This document shows, in pieces, positions 1 to 13,065 of a stretch of DNA of 64,000 nt. The stretch is from the NCBI GenBank assembly GCA_027886175.1, contig JAJNNQ010000024.1, positions 30,111,001 to 30,175,000 on the forward strand, written 5' to 3'. Position 1 is the stretch's first letter. Each line of letters opens with the position of its first letter. The notes under the pieces are model-generated. The model saw only the letters and a program-made list of their open reading frames with translations, searched no databases and was not told the origin of the DNA. This DNA comes from Phylloscopus collybita. Taxonomy: Eukaryota > Chordata > Aves > Passeriformes > Phylloscopidae. The position numbers were made by a program, and so were the translations under genes.

Positions 1-1175
1 AAGGTCAGACATCTAGGAACACAGAATAGAGGTCACGCTTACAGGATGGAGAACTGAACCCTGGAAGTCAGTGACTCTGAAAAGAACAATGGATCACATT
101 GGGTAATCAGCTTAACCTGAGCTCACAGCCAGCTTCTGTGGCAAGGAGTCCACAAAGGCACTGGATATTTACACACCAAAGGATTGAGCAGAAGTGAACG
201 TGAGCTACTACCTCTGTGAACAACGATGCTGAAAGAGTGCTACCGGAATAGCCAGTGCTTGTCATTTCACCACCACAAAGAGATACTGGAACTAAGAAAT
301 GTTCAGTAAAAGGTCACCAAAAAAAAACAAACTAACTACCACAGAAATGTTCTCAAAATGAGAATTCAGTGCTTAATTTCATTTAGTCAGGCAAAGCCTA
401 AGCTATGGTCTGGAAGTAGCTATAGGAAAAAAAACAGAGAATTTACTAATGGAGTACAGAATGTAACAAAAGCAATACCTGGACCCAAAGCTAGTCAAAT
501 TTGTATAGTAAAGGTACATACTTTCAAGTTAGGATTAAGATTGGCTGAAACTAAATTTGTTAACATCATGAATGTTTCATCACCCTAAGTCTTCAAAGCA
601 AGATTACATGTCTGAAGTTCACCTTTGTTCAAATACAATTTACAGACCTCAAATGGAAACTACTGAATCAAATGTTTGGTCTGTGCTTTATACTGATCCC
701 TGTGGGCCTTGAAGAATATTCATCTGTGCTGTAAGGAGCTTGGAGAACAAACTATAATTTCTATTCATGCTTTATCTTCAGCAGAAACAGACATGAACTT
801 CTCATATCTAAAGCAATTATTCAAAACAAGGCTCCCTGAATTCCTCAACAGACATAAATATACTAACCTGTTAAAGAACAAAATCAATTACCCCATTAGC
901 TATGGTTAAATATATAATTTCCAGAAAGAGAAAAATACAATACTTGCTCAGGTAGCTTAACACACACTAAACAAAAAGCAACTGTTGTGCGAAATTGCCA
1001 TATACTGCATTTTCTCTAAAGGTTTTCTTACAGGATAGCCTTGTTCCTTTCCAGAGAAGGGAGAAAAAAAAAACCAACAAAACACCAAACAAACAAAACA
1101 AAAAGTCAAACAAAAAAGCCTCCAATTCCACAAATTAACACACACACAACACTCAACACTGTCCTCAATCTTTAC
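1..1175 (-). other. KPNA1 intron, partial
   Basis: This is intron sequence downstream of the last visible KPNA1 exon on the minus strand. I see no further armadillo exon and no recognisable repeat apart from an A/C-rich low-complexity stretch at about 1065-1110. Confidence 0.8.
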
Positions 1176-1307
1176 CTGTTCCTGTACATCTTCAAACTCT
1201 GAACTAAGCAGCTCTATGAAGATGGGGACAGCTCCTGCTTGGATCACTATTCGAGTTTGAAGGGAGTTTCCCGAGGCAATATTTGTCAGCACCCACGCAG
1301 CTTCAAA
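1176..1307 (-). CDS. KPNA1: KPNA1 fifth coding exon (last one in the window)
   Basis: It encodes 44 residues, [19 protein letters not shown] through [12 protein letters not shown], an armadillo repeat with the conserved W and N of the NLS-binding groove. The acceptor is TTTTCCAG|TTT and the donor GAACAG|GTAAAG. Both ends are phase 0. Confidence 0.94.
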
Positions 1308-4300
1308 CTGGAAAACAAAACACAAGTCAGTTTACTAGGGGCTTTCTATGCCACACCAAATGTGGCAGAGTAAATGTCTTTTAAAACCAGAGAGATCTGG
1401 CAGATTTGGCACAGGAAAAATATGAGATGTTACTAATTAGCGGACAATCTGCAAAGAATCAGAATCATGTATTTAAGAGTTACCACTATGACTTGAAACA
1501 AAAATTTGCAGCAGTTCCTTATGAGAACATTGGGTTTGCTGTGCATTTATGTGACCTTTGCCTTTCTTACTGGCTAAGAACCTGTACAAAAACAATGTGC
1601 TTTCCCACGACATGACACCTGCACTCCCTGAATCACCAGTGATCCTCCTAAAGATGCAGAAGACAGTGTTTGACAAAACACTATGGATATGAAGCAAATA
1701 AAAGATCTAAAAGAGGTTTTTAAAAACAAACAAAAACAGATTTTTAAAAAACTCAAAGCACTTCTCTCCAACTCTAGTGATCAGTACTGATGCCAAATGT
1801 TATTAGTGTGTGACGTTTTTATTCACGACTTGAAGCACAAGTGAGATCCTAAACTAAAACTTACCATCTTTTAATTGTTTTTGTCATTTATTATTTTAAT
1901 CTCAACTTTCCAAAGCATTAACTTTTTTAAAGAAAATGCAGATTTTAACCCTACCTGAGACCTCAGGCCTCAGAAAACACAGATTCTAGAAACCCACATT
2001 TGAGAATGTTTCTGCATGCTTTCAGCCCAAAGATTATTACACTACACTAGCAAATTTACGTCTTATCAGCTACATTCAGAATCTACAGAATTAAAAGACT
2101 GCTAGAAGTTAAATAAAAACCAACAACAGTAAAAATGGAAAGTTGTAAGCTATAAATGACCAATATTGACACTACCAAAAGGTGCTGATCCAGCATTATT
2201 CCAGTGGAAATACTGACATACCTTCAAAAACAATCTGCCTCTGTCTGAATAGCAGCAAGGACTTCTATTTAGGGTTTAATCACAAAAACAACTCCTGCTA
2301 AGGAGTTGCACCAAATCCTGAAATGTGCCTGAAATAAGAACTCAAGAATTAAGCCTAGACTTCTAAGGCTTTTCATTTGCATTATTAAAGACTTTGATTT
2401 TGAAAATACAATTAATACAATACAATTAATCCTGCCCTTCTGATCAACTGAACATTCTAGTAAGATGTGATCAGAATAAACAATTCCAAAATACATCACA
2501 GCAATACACAAGGAGTATGGGCTGCAAAATAAAGTAGAAACACACAAAGTCAAAACTGCGAGACTCATCATTAATGAACAAGAAGCAAAACAGTGTGACC
2601 AGAGCCTAAGACCAACATAAAATGTTGCTTTCCTGTAATTCTGCTTTCTCTGAAGTTGAGTATCCAGTGCTCTGAGGTTGGTTTATAACATAACTATTAC
2701 TCATCTTTCAACCACAGTGATTTCTTATCCATATTTTAAAGTTTGTCCTCCAGCTTCCTACTGGTACCACCAGCTTGAACAATTCACAGCTTGGAGACCT
2801 ACACTGTCTCCAGTGTAAGCCACAGAAAGGTTAGAGAGTGACAGTTTCTCTCCTCCTTCTCTGTGGACACCTGATGCTCCAGGATGTATAAACTAAGGAA
2901 CAGTCAGTCACGTGTTAATGGCAAAGACATCTGTGTGGTGCTCCTCTTTTTTAAGATTCCTCTCTTCACGTGAGACAAATGTACTTGTTCATCTATGCCT
3001 AAAGTGACCCTGGAGAACAGAGAAGGTTTTTAAGTCTTCCATTCACCTTGAGTAAAAACAAGATAGAGGAATTCCCAACAGGTTAGGCTTTCTTATCACT
3101 GATCTCAGAGGCCTAGTTTTTACAGGATATTCCATTGACAAAACAGAAGAAAAACAGACCATAAATTCTCATAAAGTTCCAAGTTCATTAACATGGAAGT
3201 TGCCACATTCAATCCACCCTACAAGCAGCTATAAATTATACTTCACCGTCTCAGAATGAGTTGAAAATCCTTTCCTTCTACAGCTAGGCCTACAGTTAGA
3301 AATGCCTAAAATGCCAAGCCCAAAGGTATATTTTTGGAAACAATGACAGAGCAAATACGAATATTAAAAAGTGAGGTCCACAGAACTTCCCAACTGATCA
3401 CAGAAAAACATTCTACCAGTAGACCCTAAACTGCCAAGCAGGCAGAGAGATTTGGCAAGATGGGGGAAAATTACCCAGGTGGAATGGAATATCAAGAGCA
3501 ACATACTCAAGCTTGTACTTTCACTGCTTTCCTACTAACTCTTTAGGACAAGTTTCCACATTTCCACTGTGACTGACTTTTCCTACTTCCATGTAAAAAT
3601 CAATACACGTTACACAAGTAAGGCCACAAGAATCGCTTCCATTTATCTGCCTATCTTAGGTTTCTATGCTAGATTCCTATAAATAATATAAGACATTACA
3701 TTTATTTTTTTACATCAGATAGCTTACAACTTTCCATTGGAGCTGCAAACCCACCAGCTTAAATCTGATACATATTCTTAGTTACTGTCCCCAGACTCCT
3801 CAAAGGAAGCTAACAGACCTCTGGCATTCTGTGGATAACAATTTGAAAAGTATTTTGAAACAATTTGAAAAATTTGAAAGACTTGTAAATGCTTCCTCTA
3901 ATGTGTAAAAAAACCTGTGGTTTTTTGCATATTTCCAGTCAACAAAATTTGGATTTCACATGGCACTCATAAACCTGTTGCCATACACATTTTGAAAGGA
4001 CACTGATTCTAATCTAAGAGTTGTATTTAATGGTTACATGTTAACATATTTTTTCCTTAACCAGATAACTTGTTTTCTTTCACTTTCTATTAGCCAAGAA
4101 AGACGGACCAGAAAAATGGACAGCTGGAAATAAGACAAAGGTCAAGAAAAATTAACCACCATTGTAGCACACATAATTCAGTTTTTTCAAACCACAGTAA
4201 GGTTTCCAGCTTTCTATGCTTATCATTAGAGACTCTATTTCTAATTCTAAACATTTTTTACTTTAATCAAAAATTAAATCCTAATTTCAAAGACTTAAAA

Positions 4301-7147
4301 CTGCCTTCAATTAGCACAAAGACAAACATGAAAAGTTTAGTTTAATAGCTTTTCATCTCTTGAGTTCCAAATTTCAAGCCCTGCTTTTGCTGAATCTGAA
4401 GATCCCATCCTATCAATCACTCAATGCACGTCAGACATCTCTCTCTCTCTCTCTCCTGTCCTGTGACCCAGAGGTCTTGCCAGAAATTCTGGAGATAAAA
4501 TAGCTTTTTTTAACATAGCAAAGAAAGAGAGGAAGTATAGCTGAACAATCACTCATTTTTTCCTATATAATTTGCATCACCGAATGCCTTCCTAAACTAG
4601 GAAGAGATACATTTATATTTTTGTACCTGTAATGTACAGTTTTCTTTTCGCTTCAGGAACTCCACAAACCTGGCCACCACTCCTTGCGTGCTTATGACTT
4701 CATCTATTGGAGGATTTGGTTCTGTTTAAAATAAGAAGTTACATTCATTTCTTTGTAAGGAAATTCTCAATTACTGCATCAAAACAATATCCAGTAACAT
4801 ACTGACTGAGCTTTTTTCTTGGAGTGTATTCTTTTTCTACAATACTTCACTGAAAGGCAAGAGATTCCTATCTGTCAACATAAGAAAACTCTGGAGTTTT
4901 GAGGTAATAAGATAACATGATTCAATGCACTGATGCACTCAGTAGTTTAGGCAGACTGATTTCAGAGCAGCAGCTCTGTGCAGTCACTCTGGCAAGCACA
5001 CGTGCAAGAGGAACTTTGGTGTATCAGCATGTTTGGGCCACAGAGACACTGCCTACCATATTTAAACTTACATCCAAGAGGAGATATCACATCTGCAACA
5101 CTCAGTACAGATTTCAAGAAAAGAAGTGACTATTACATACACCAAGCTGACATTGTATCAAGCAGAGGTTAACCCAGAAATTTCAGTGTGAATCTCAATT
5201 TTTATTGCTGTCAAAGTAAAACCACATGCTAGGGAGGCTTCTGCACTTTTCTCTAAGTAATTTCAGCCCTTACCTTTAGAAAGCAGCTTTCGGAACTTCT
5301 GGGTAGCTGAGAGCTGCTGTTCTGGACTATTGGAGAAGATCATCTCAATCATATCAGCAGTGATGACTGCACTCTAGGATTTAGTGGGGAAACAGAATGG
5401 GGGTGGATAGAGAGCAAAAGGAGAAAAAATCTGGAATTAGTGACAAATGGGTTTAAAATCACTATGGACAACAAAGGAATCATTATATATGTACATCTTC
5501 ATAAGGCAGCGTCATTCTAAAGTGCAACTCTCCTTTACTGAAAGACAAAATTCAAATCTTCCTCAAGATATGGCAAGAAAATTACTCTTCAGAATTTTTC
5601 ACTGCTATTCTCTCCCTCCCTCTAAAATAAATGTAAAATTGTCAGCTTTAACAGAAAGTAATTATGTTAGCATTTAGATTTCCCTAACATGTACACTTTG
5701 ACTTACTCTTTCACACCAAAATGCATAAGACCTGTCATTTCTAGAAGAGCTGATGAACCTAAGGCTTGTTATCAACATCAAGTAGAGGTATTAAATTTTC
5801 CATAATACTGATGGTTTCCAATAATATGACTAAATTAAATCAGCAACCTTTCTTATGCTAGGTAAAATCTGACATTCTGTTCAACCGCACATGTACCCAT
5901 GTAAACGAGCATAAGAAAAGTCAGATTTTTTTCTTCCATTTCTGATCTAAATCTTCAGATACATCTGATCCCAACCCTTAGACAGACAGGGAGACAGATG
6001 ACAGTGCTGAAAATACTTAAGCGTTGTCTGTAACAGCCAACAGCTCCAACTGTTAAGAGCCTGAAATTAATGGCATTTAACACAGCAAACTGTGTAATGA
6101 CACTATCTATCAATTAGGCAAAATCCTTTCCTTACTTTTTACTCTCTATTTGTTTAATATAAGCTTCCACACAAATGATTAATGGTATTTAGGACTTGCC
6201 TGATACTATCTTGAAGAGTAAAACCATATATTCTATTACTGATCTACCATGCTGTTTATAAGCATTTCTCTGTTTCACAGTAATTTTCAAGGCTCATATA
6301 ACCACCAACAGCTCAGCCTGATTTCTATGGAAACATCACTTGCATACTCTGAACACACTGTGAAGATCAGGGACACTTTTAAGTAAGAACTGCACTTTCC
6401 TTAAACTTTTCAGTTATAGAACTGAAACCCTTACCATTTTTCTTTCCAGGGAGAAAGTAAAAAAAGTCTAATTACCACAAGAATTCTTTTTCTTCTTTCC
6501 AGCATGGAAAGGAGTTCAAGGCCTCATGCAGACAGTTAAGCTAGGTCTAACAGTGCTTCCAACACTTTGGTTAAAAATGGCCCAACTTGAAAGTCTGCTA
6601 AGAAAGATTTCCACTGAGCCCCTTTTTAACTTTGTAAATTGCAATAACACACTGCCTGATTTGTATTTTCAGGCTTCAAGCAGTATGAATTTTGCATTAA
6701 AAAAACACCAGGCAACAGTTGATAGAATCACCCATAACAGTGAACACCAATTACTGCATCAAAACAATATCCAGCCTACCAGGACAATGACATTGTATTT
6801 CTTTTTCTTAAGCACATATCCTCTGCAAAACCACTTGCTATATATCCCTAGCATTTTTCTCTCAAGTAATCTGTTTCTGGGTGGTTCCCTAAGACAGGTG
6901 TTTCAGAGTTGTCCATCTCTGAATGCATTCTTTTCTCTGAATTTCATTCCCATCAGGTCACTGCACAACAGACTTGCCCAGTTTCAACCAACACTGTACT
7001 CATTTCTCATCACTTACAGAAGTCATCTCCATGTTGTTCATCTGAGCCTCATGGAAGCCCCCATCTGACATCACTTCCTCCTCCGCTTCTTCCTCAGCCG
7101 TTGCAACATTTCGGCGTTTGAACAACTAAAGACAGAACGTATTTAAC

Positions 7148-7190
<43 letters not shown>

Positions 7191-8079
7191 TTTAATATAT
7201 ATTACATAGCCAGTATATACACAGCATGTTGTGTTAGGCTGCTCTAAAAACTACATATGCTATCACCCGAGAGAAGGCTATCTCCTGGCTACAGGACTTC
7301 AACTGACAGCAAGTGCAGAAAGCTCAGGCATGGAGTAAATGAAAACAGAAATGTGCTAAAATATTGGTTCCTAATATCTCTGGAAAACGTTCACTGATGT
7401 ATCCTTCTCTTCTTCACCATCTGCCTCCACTACAAGCTGTCTAGCTTCCACACCATTGCTTTCTTGCAGAGGATGCTGGGGTTGAAAGACCTGATAAATT
7501 CCTGTGTATTACACATCTTTATAGAACACCTGCAGGGGTTCTGACAGTCAAGTTACAGTGGCAGAGAGGGTTTTGGAGGATGATTATACAGAGGTTATTA
7601 TACTGGCATGAGCAGAATTTGGTTGCTATGACTTAGAGAAGGTATCCAGTTTAAGATGTCATGAGAAGAGCGGGAGAGGCTACAGCTACTGGTCAGACAG
7701 CTTTGTTCAAACCCTCAAGCTGCTCTGGCCAATGTCACCCTTGAGTGAATGAAGAGCACTCACTCTATGTCTTGCAGAGCCTGCAGAGGAGACAGTGAAG
7801 TGTGCAAGTGATTCTGATTTCACACTGACTGTATGAATTTGGAGGGCAGGAACAACTAAGAAAGGGCTTGGGAGAAGCAGAGAGGCAGAGACTCTGCAAG
7901 ACAGGACTGTTTAAGGAGTGGTCACAGATATCTCAAGTGCCGTGCGTTACCTGCTCCTCTCTCTTTTGCTTCCGTAGCTGAAGCCCCTCTTCCTCCCGCC
8001 TGCGACGCATCTCGTCGGGGTTTAGAGATTTGTTCTTGTAGCTCTTCAGCCGGAAATTCTCTTTTCCTGAGGTCGTCAT
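1176..8079 (-). CDS. KPNA1: KPNA1, importin subunit alpha-5 (5' coding half; five exons; 3' half outside the window)
   Basis: Importin alpha carries classical nuclear-localisation-signal cargo and binds importin beta for passage through the nuclear pore. Five minus-strand exons (8079-7951, 7125-7018, 5373-5274, 4721-4627, 1307-1176) join in frame to 188 residues. Residues 1-60 are the importin-beta-binding domain: [16 protein letters not shown], then the basic [14 protein letters not shown] stretch and KRREEQLFKRRNV-like stretch. Armadillo repeats follow from about residue 80, including the [15 protein letters not shown] block. The MTT start, [12 protein letters not shown] and the [31 protein letters not shown] region fit KPNA1 better than its paralogues KPNA5 and KPNA6, which I recall starting differently and lacking MSDGGF. 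All internal junctions have GT donors and AG acceptors with matching phase. The next exon (armadillo sequence AVWALGNIAG) is not found in positions 1-1175, so the gene continues off the left edge. Substitutions from the recalled human protein are few (for example STQGVV for STPGVV). Confidence 0.95.
4438..4455. repeat. (TC)9 microsatellite
   Basis: It is an uninterrupted dinucleotide run in a KPNA1 intron. Confidence 0.95.
4627..4721 (-). CDS. KPNA1: KPNA1 fourth coding exon
   Basis: It completes a split Glu codon and encodes [19 protein letters not shown] and [13 protein letters not shown]. The acceptor is TTTAAACAG|AACC. The donor TTACAG|GTACAA is weaker than the other donors of this gene. 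The 95-nt length restores phase 0. Confidence 0.92.
4768..4794. repeat. 27-base direct repeat, copy 1
   Basis: The word begins CAATTACTGCATC and ends CAATATCCAG. It is identical to 6748-6774, with no similarity in the flanks. It is intronic to KPNA1. Confidence 0.85.
5274..5373 (-). CDS. KPNA1: KPNA1 third coding exon
   Basis: It encodes residues 80-112, [20 protein letters not shown] and the [11 protein letters not shown] segment that opens the armadillo domain. The donor is AAAG|GTAAGG (phase 1) and the acceptor ATCCTAG|AGT. Confidence 0.92.
6748..6774. repeat. 27-base direct repeat, copy 2
   Basis: It is identical over 27 bases to 4768-4794, 1980 bases away in another KPNA1 intron. The flanks differ. 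Confidence 0.85.
7018..7125 (-). CDS. KPNA1: KPNA1 second coding exon
   Basis: It encodes residues 44-79, [17 protein letters not shown] through MEMTS: the end of the importin-beta-binding domain and the acidic linker. The donor is TCT|GTAAGT and the acceptor TTTAG|TTG. Both ends are phase 0 and the length is exactly 108 nt. Confidence 0.92.
7149..7190. repeat. (TA)9(CA)12 compound microsatellite
   Basis: Uninterrupted TA units change to CA units 24 bases beyond the edge of the second coding exon of KPNA1 (exon edge 7125), on the acceptor side. Length is likely to vary between individuals. Confidence 0.95.
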
Positions 8080-8084
8080 GATTC
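7951..8084 (-). CDS. KPNA1: KPNA1 first coding exon (start codon at 8079-8077)
   Basis: It encodes residues 1-43, with only five untranslated bases between the acceptor (TTGTGAAG|GAATC) and the ATG. The acceptor is preceded by a run of T on the minus strand. The donor is GAGCAG|GTAACG and the phase is 0. It contains most of the arginine-rich importin-beta-binding helix. Confidence 0.93.
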
Positions 8085-11000
8085 CTTCACAATGTAATTA
8101 AAAAAAAGAAGACACAATTACTCCTCAACAACACATCATTTTATATTCTGTGTCCACTCCTTAAACTCTGTAGCCATGAACTTCCAGTCATTGCCCCCCT
8201 ATACTCCATCACCTAACTTCCAATCATATTTAGAAGGTGGAAAGTAAAATTTCACAGAGTAGTCATTTCGGTGTGTCAGTTCTTCACATCAGACCAACAA
8301 ATTTTTATTTTATTTTTTGAGGCGTCAGAGAGTAAGTATTTTATTAAGAACTAGGATCTATAAGGCAGGGTACATAGCCTGGGCTAAAAAGAAAACTGCA
8401 CTAAAAAAATTAACATTTCTCCACAGAGAATTAGCCAAATTAAAGAATGATGTCTTTACTCAGAAGTGAAGGCGTCTTAGCTGCTTTTTAGTTTAATTCA
8501 CTTTGCATGTCAGTACAGGGGCTTTTTTTCTGCACCTCATATCCAATGTTTTAAGTTAATTCATAACCCTGTTGAAGAAACTTAAAGAAACCCTGTCTTC
8601 TTTCTAACCAGACAAGGCCTACAAGGAAGTTGAAATGGAAAGAAGAATTTTAGGTGAAGATGGTTTAACCATAGAAAATGCTCAGTCCTGCAAAGAAAGC
8701 AGTGCTATTGTTCCTCTCCTCCCCACCCCCAGTCCCTAATCCTGCCACTGTTTATGCAGAGGGGCCTTTTTTCAGTCTGTGATTCCCATCTGTTTTACGT
8801 AACTCAGAGGGTCAGCATTTATAGCTGCCCATGATGATTTGCACATGTACAACACCACACTTTGGAATCACTTAGCATACAGCAGTAGGTGGAGAACTGT
8901 GTGGAAAGAACTCATCCCTGTGAGAGCAGGGTGTATGGATCAGGTCTCTGCTCTTAGTACTCCATTCTGCTGCTACTTCTCCCCTTACATCATCCCTTTA
9001 AATCCAAAAGAGGTTGGGCATCAAATTCTCAACATGTCAGTGTTTCCATACATCTTCACAGAGATGCAGAGTCTCCAACATATTGTAAATCCTGTAACAC
9101 AGAATTTTGGAAGCTGCACTATATAAAAAGTTACTATACAGGACTTTTAAAGGTCTCTTTAAAATGCTCTAAGGCGTTGTATTAAATAAGCTACTACCTC
9201 AAATTCCATAAGCACAGAATCACCATATGATAAATGATCTCCTGTGCACTTTTTACTTTAAAATGGAGCAACATGAGTCTATAGAGATTCTCAACAGCTT
9301 AGGTTTCCTCTTTAAAACACATCAAATGTATATCAAGCCTACTCTAACTACTATTCTTTCAGTTAGCCCAAAGAGCTGTAAGAGAATAAAGAAAAAGATA
9401 CTCAAATACGCTTTTTGTTAGAACCTCTTTTTAAGTTGCTGCTATCTGACAACCATTTTTAAGGATTCTGACCATCAGAACTGTCTTTCACAGAAAACAT
9501 TTTGGACATCACTTCAAATGTTACTGTATTCTGACGACTGAGATTTAAAAAACTGTTCAGGGACACAGAATTACTACTTTGATTGTCAGTCAGCCAAAGA
9601 CTGCACCGAATGCAACATAACAACCTGAGCGTATCGGTAAGCAATTCAGCAGCCTTATTTTGCTGAAATGGCTCTCCTGAAATGGCCTTTTTTATAATAA
9701 TGTACAACAAAAAGATAAATCAGAGTGCCAGAAGTTCCCTACATCTTTCTTAACAGCTTTGAGACCCTTTCTTCCTGCGTTTACATATTTGAGCTTCAAA
9801 TGTTCGTGTTTCTTACAGTATGCTTGTCAATTATATGTCCTTCACATTTTTAGTTTAAGTGACTACTACCTGTGTATTAAACACATACACTATTTGAATA
9901 AGCCTGGCATTTTAACTGTAGTTAAAAGAAGTTCAGTCAACAACCACTCAGAATTTCTTTCATTCCTAAACTATTTTGAACAAAGTATTTTATATATTTC
10001 ATGTATTTAGAATAAGCAAGTTGAACTCAAACACCAGGTGGACAGCCATGAGCTAGAAGGACATTCCTAACAGGAAAACGGCTTTGCAAACACTCTGATC
10101 GCTCTGTCCCTGACCATGAATAAACACAGGCATACATTGCAGCCCAGATAACATCAGGCCTTCCACAGAGTTATTAACAATTCTCCATTTTGGTCTGAAG
10201 TCTGTCTTCTCCCATTCATAAGACTGTATTTGCCTTTATTTGGGATTTCAGGACTTTGACAACTCCTGATAAACTCCTGTGGTCATTTTACACCTTCACT
10301 TTCAATACCTTCACGTTCTTAATTTAACTGGATTCTTGACAGGGAACATCTTCATCCCTTAACAATTAATTTCATCTAATTTCTATTATGTAGCCTCTAT
10401 ATAATGTTCCAATATTTCTAAATATCAATGACACAACAAACTTCATCATAAGTTTGCTTAAGAGTATTCTTCCTTTCTGTACTTACTAACCTAGTTTCAC
10501 CCCCCCAACTCCCAATTTGCATACTGATTTTCTTTCAATTTATTTTGCTTCTGCCTTTAAGGTAATAATTTCCATTTTCCTTTCAGAACTCTCTTAGCCC
10601 CTCCTGTTGTATCTTGAGTCATTGTTTCACTTACTGAAAATACAGGTACAGGATTTACTTGAATTCTTTCTCTGGTATTACCACAAGCCCTCTACCCAAC
10701 AGCTTCTCAAGTGTTACCTTTCTTACACCCTCTACAAGCTGTAGCTGCAGGTTTTGGCTATGCTCATTTCTGACTTTCCAGACAGCTCACTTGGCTGACT
10801 AACCCCTTCTTCTATTTCATGAGTAAACAGTACACTTTAAATCCTTTCAAAATAATATACTGCTTTTTTCCTGGGAGTACAAACACCTACCAATAAATGA
10901 CTGGGAAGAGAGTTTCTTTCATTAAAGGTGAAAAGATTAAACTCCCTTAATCACTGAGAAGTTACCAATCCAATTAGAGGTGGGTTCAATAACTTATTTT

Positions 11001-13045
11001 ATAGTAGGCCGTCAATGGTAGTAAATAAACAAAATCCCAGCACATGGCCACATACCTATTTTATACATCTGTCTGTCTAACCTCCATAACTATTAAACCC
11101 ACAGTTATTTCTTGAAAGTAAAAGCTCAGTTCTTACGTCCTGAACAGATCTTAAAATCAATTCTTTCCTTACCATTCTTTTACTGGTTTCCTGACTACTA
11201 GTGAAAAATTCAACAAGTGCATCAAGGATTCCATCCAGCCCACACACACTGACAGCATCTTTGGAGCTATTCAAATGTGTGAGCACACAATGGCTTTTTA
11301 GGACTAAAAATGTAACAACTCTATGTTAGTTGTTACAGTCATCCAAGGATTGTTTGCTATAAATCTCCTCTATTTTCGAGGATGTAACTCTTTCCCCAGA
11401 CTAAACCACAGAAGCAAAACAAATTGCCTCACTGGTCTTCAGCAGCTTTGGTTTGACTTAGCTGAAAATCTTTCAGTGGTCACTTTAAGTTCACCCTTGC
11501 AGCAAACAGCAAACCCTGGATCTTCTCTGCATTGTCAAAATTAACGCTACTTCTGGAGAAATCTGTGGTGGTTGTCATGGAAATGTTCTACCCATCTTTT
11601 CTTTCCTAAAGATAGCACGGTATTGTCCACATTTTTGATACTCCTGGCTACAGATAAAACCTCTGGAGACCTGGTAAGGAATTTTCATGGTGTATTTCTT
11701 GGGCTTTTGTGCAAGCCCCATATGACACTTTCTCCTTCTCAGTTTGTCCGCCACAAAAACAAATTTTACCAAAATTAAACCCACTAACTATACCCGAATG
11801 TCTGCATTTCCATAAGGAAGACATGATCCCAAATTTCTCTGCTGATTAAGACAAGAACCCTACCAAATGTGGATGTGTTCTAAACACATGTTTCTAGGGG
11901 AAATAAGGAAGTATTGCATTTCTCCTTGCTCATCAAGTCAAAGAAACTCTGAAGCACTGGGAAATACAGAGTCACTTACTGCCATGACCTACCTTGTCCC
12001 AAGCAATCATCTAAATAGGAACAAAAATGAACTCCCTGCCTTCTTAAATCAGCTATCACTGTCACTAGACTTAAGGGCTTTGCCAGAAGGAATACCATGT
12101 GACTAATACTCTTGGATATTCCACACGTCAGAGGTACTGAGATGTAAAAATAAAGCCCTTACAAATCAAGAGCGGCATAATTTTATATATATCTCAACTC
12201 TGTATTTTTTTATACATGTGAGATACATGAACATATATGTACCATGTATACATAATGAAAATAAGATTACCAAATACACTCCTGATATTAAAGACTACTA
12301 GAGACAGACTTTCCTTCTTTGGAAATAGGGGCAAGAATAAGGAAAAAATGCGTTTCGGAAGTGTAGATCTTTACATGGCATTCTACTTCACAATGGGAAT
12401 AGGTCAGAAGGTGAAAACTTGAAAATTAAGGCAGAATAGGAGTTTGAAGAGAAACAGTGTGATAAAAAATTACCAAAATACCCACTATTTGCTATATACA
12501 TATATTTGATATATATATATATACTATGAGAGTACATTTCCTAACTGAGCAGTTGTCAGAAGGAAAGAAGTCACTGGAGGCAGACTTGGGAGCTCTGCTG
12601 TGCTGTCACACTGCTGTCTCTCCTTTAGATTGCTGCCAGAGAGACACAGAAAAGATACAAGAGGCACCGTCAGCCCTGAAAGGACAACTCGTGTTGGAAA
12701 CGGCACTGTCAAGACAGAACTCCAAGCAGTGAGAGAAGCTGGAACTATTCAAGGGAAGAAATGCACAAAACCTTTACTTCCAAGGAGATTTTAGTTTGTT
12801 CACCGGCTCTGCCATGAGATTCTGGATGTCCTAGAGAAGAAGTTCCCTAACCATCACACTTCTTGACATCAAGCCAAATACGTACAGCATAGCCTGGACA
12901 GATGTTTGAGCAACTCCCTGAGCTCTGATTACAGGACACATCACCTTCTGACACACTTCAGTGTGAGACTAGAAAACCTATTCAATTTAAAAAGCCAACC
13001 TGAAAGCAGCACTTGGTCATTCATTGCTCTCATCACCATACTCTC

Positions 13046-13065
13046 AAAAAAAAAAAAAAAAAAAA
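13046..13065. repeat. poly(A)20 tract
   Basis: It is a homopolymer run in KPNA1 intron 1. No recognisable retrocopy body lies upstream, so it is not evidence of a processed pseudogene. Confidence 0.9.

Larger units (their letters stand above)
1308..7948 (-). other. KPNA1 introns between coding exons
   Basis: Intron DNA surrounds the small exons listed separately. It holds a short (CT)n tract at 4438-4455, two exact copies of a 27-base word (4768-4794 and 6748-6774) and a (TA)n(CA)n microsatellite at 7149-7190. I recognised no other gene on either strand. Confidence 0.75.

Noticed and set aside
6526..7068. 180-codon plus-strand frame
   Set aside because: It overlaps the second coding exon of KPNA1 in antisense and has no protein similarity that I recognise.
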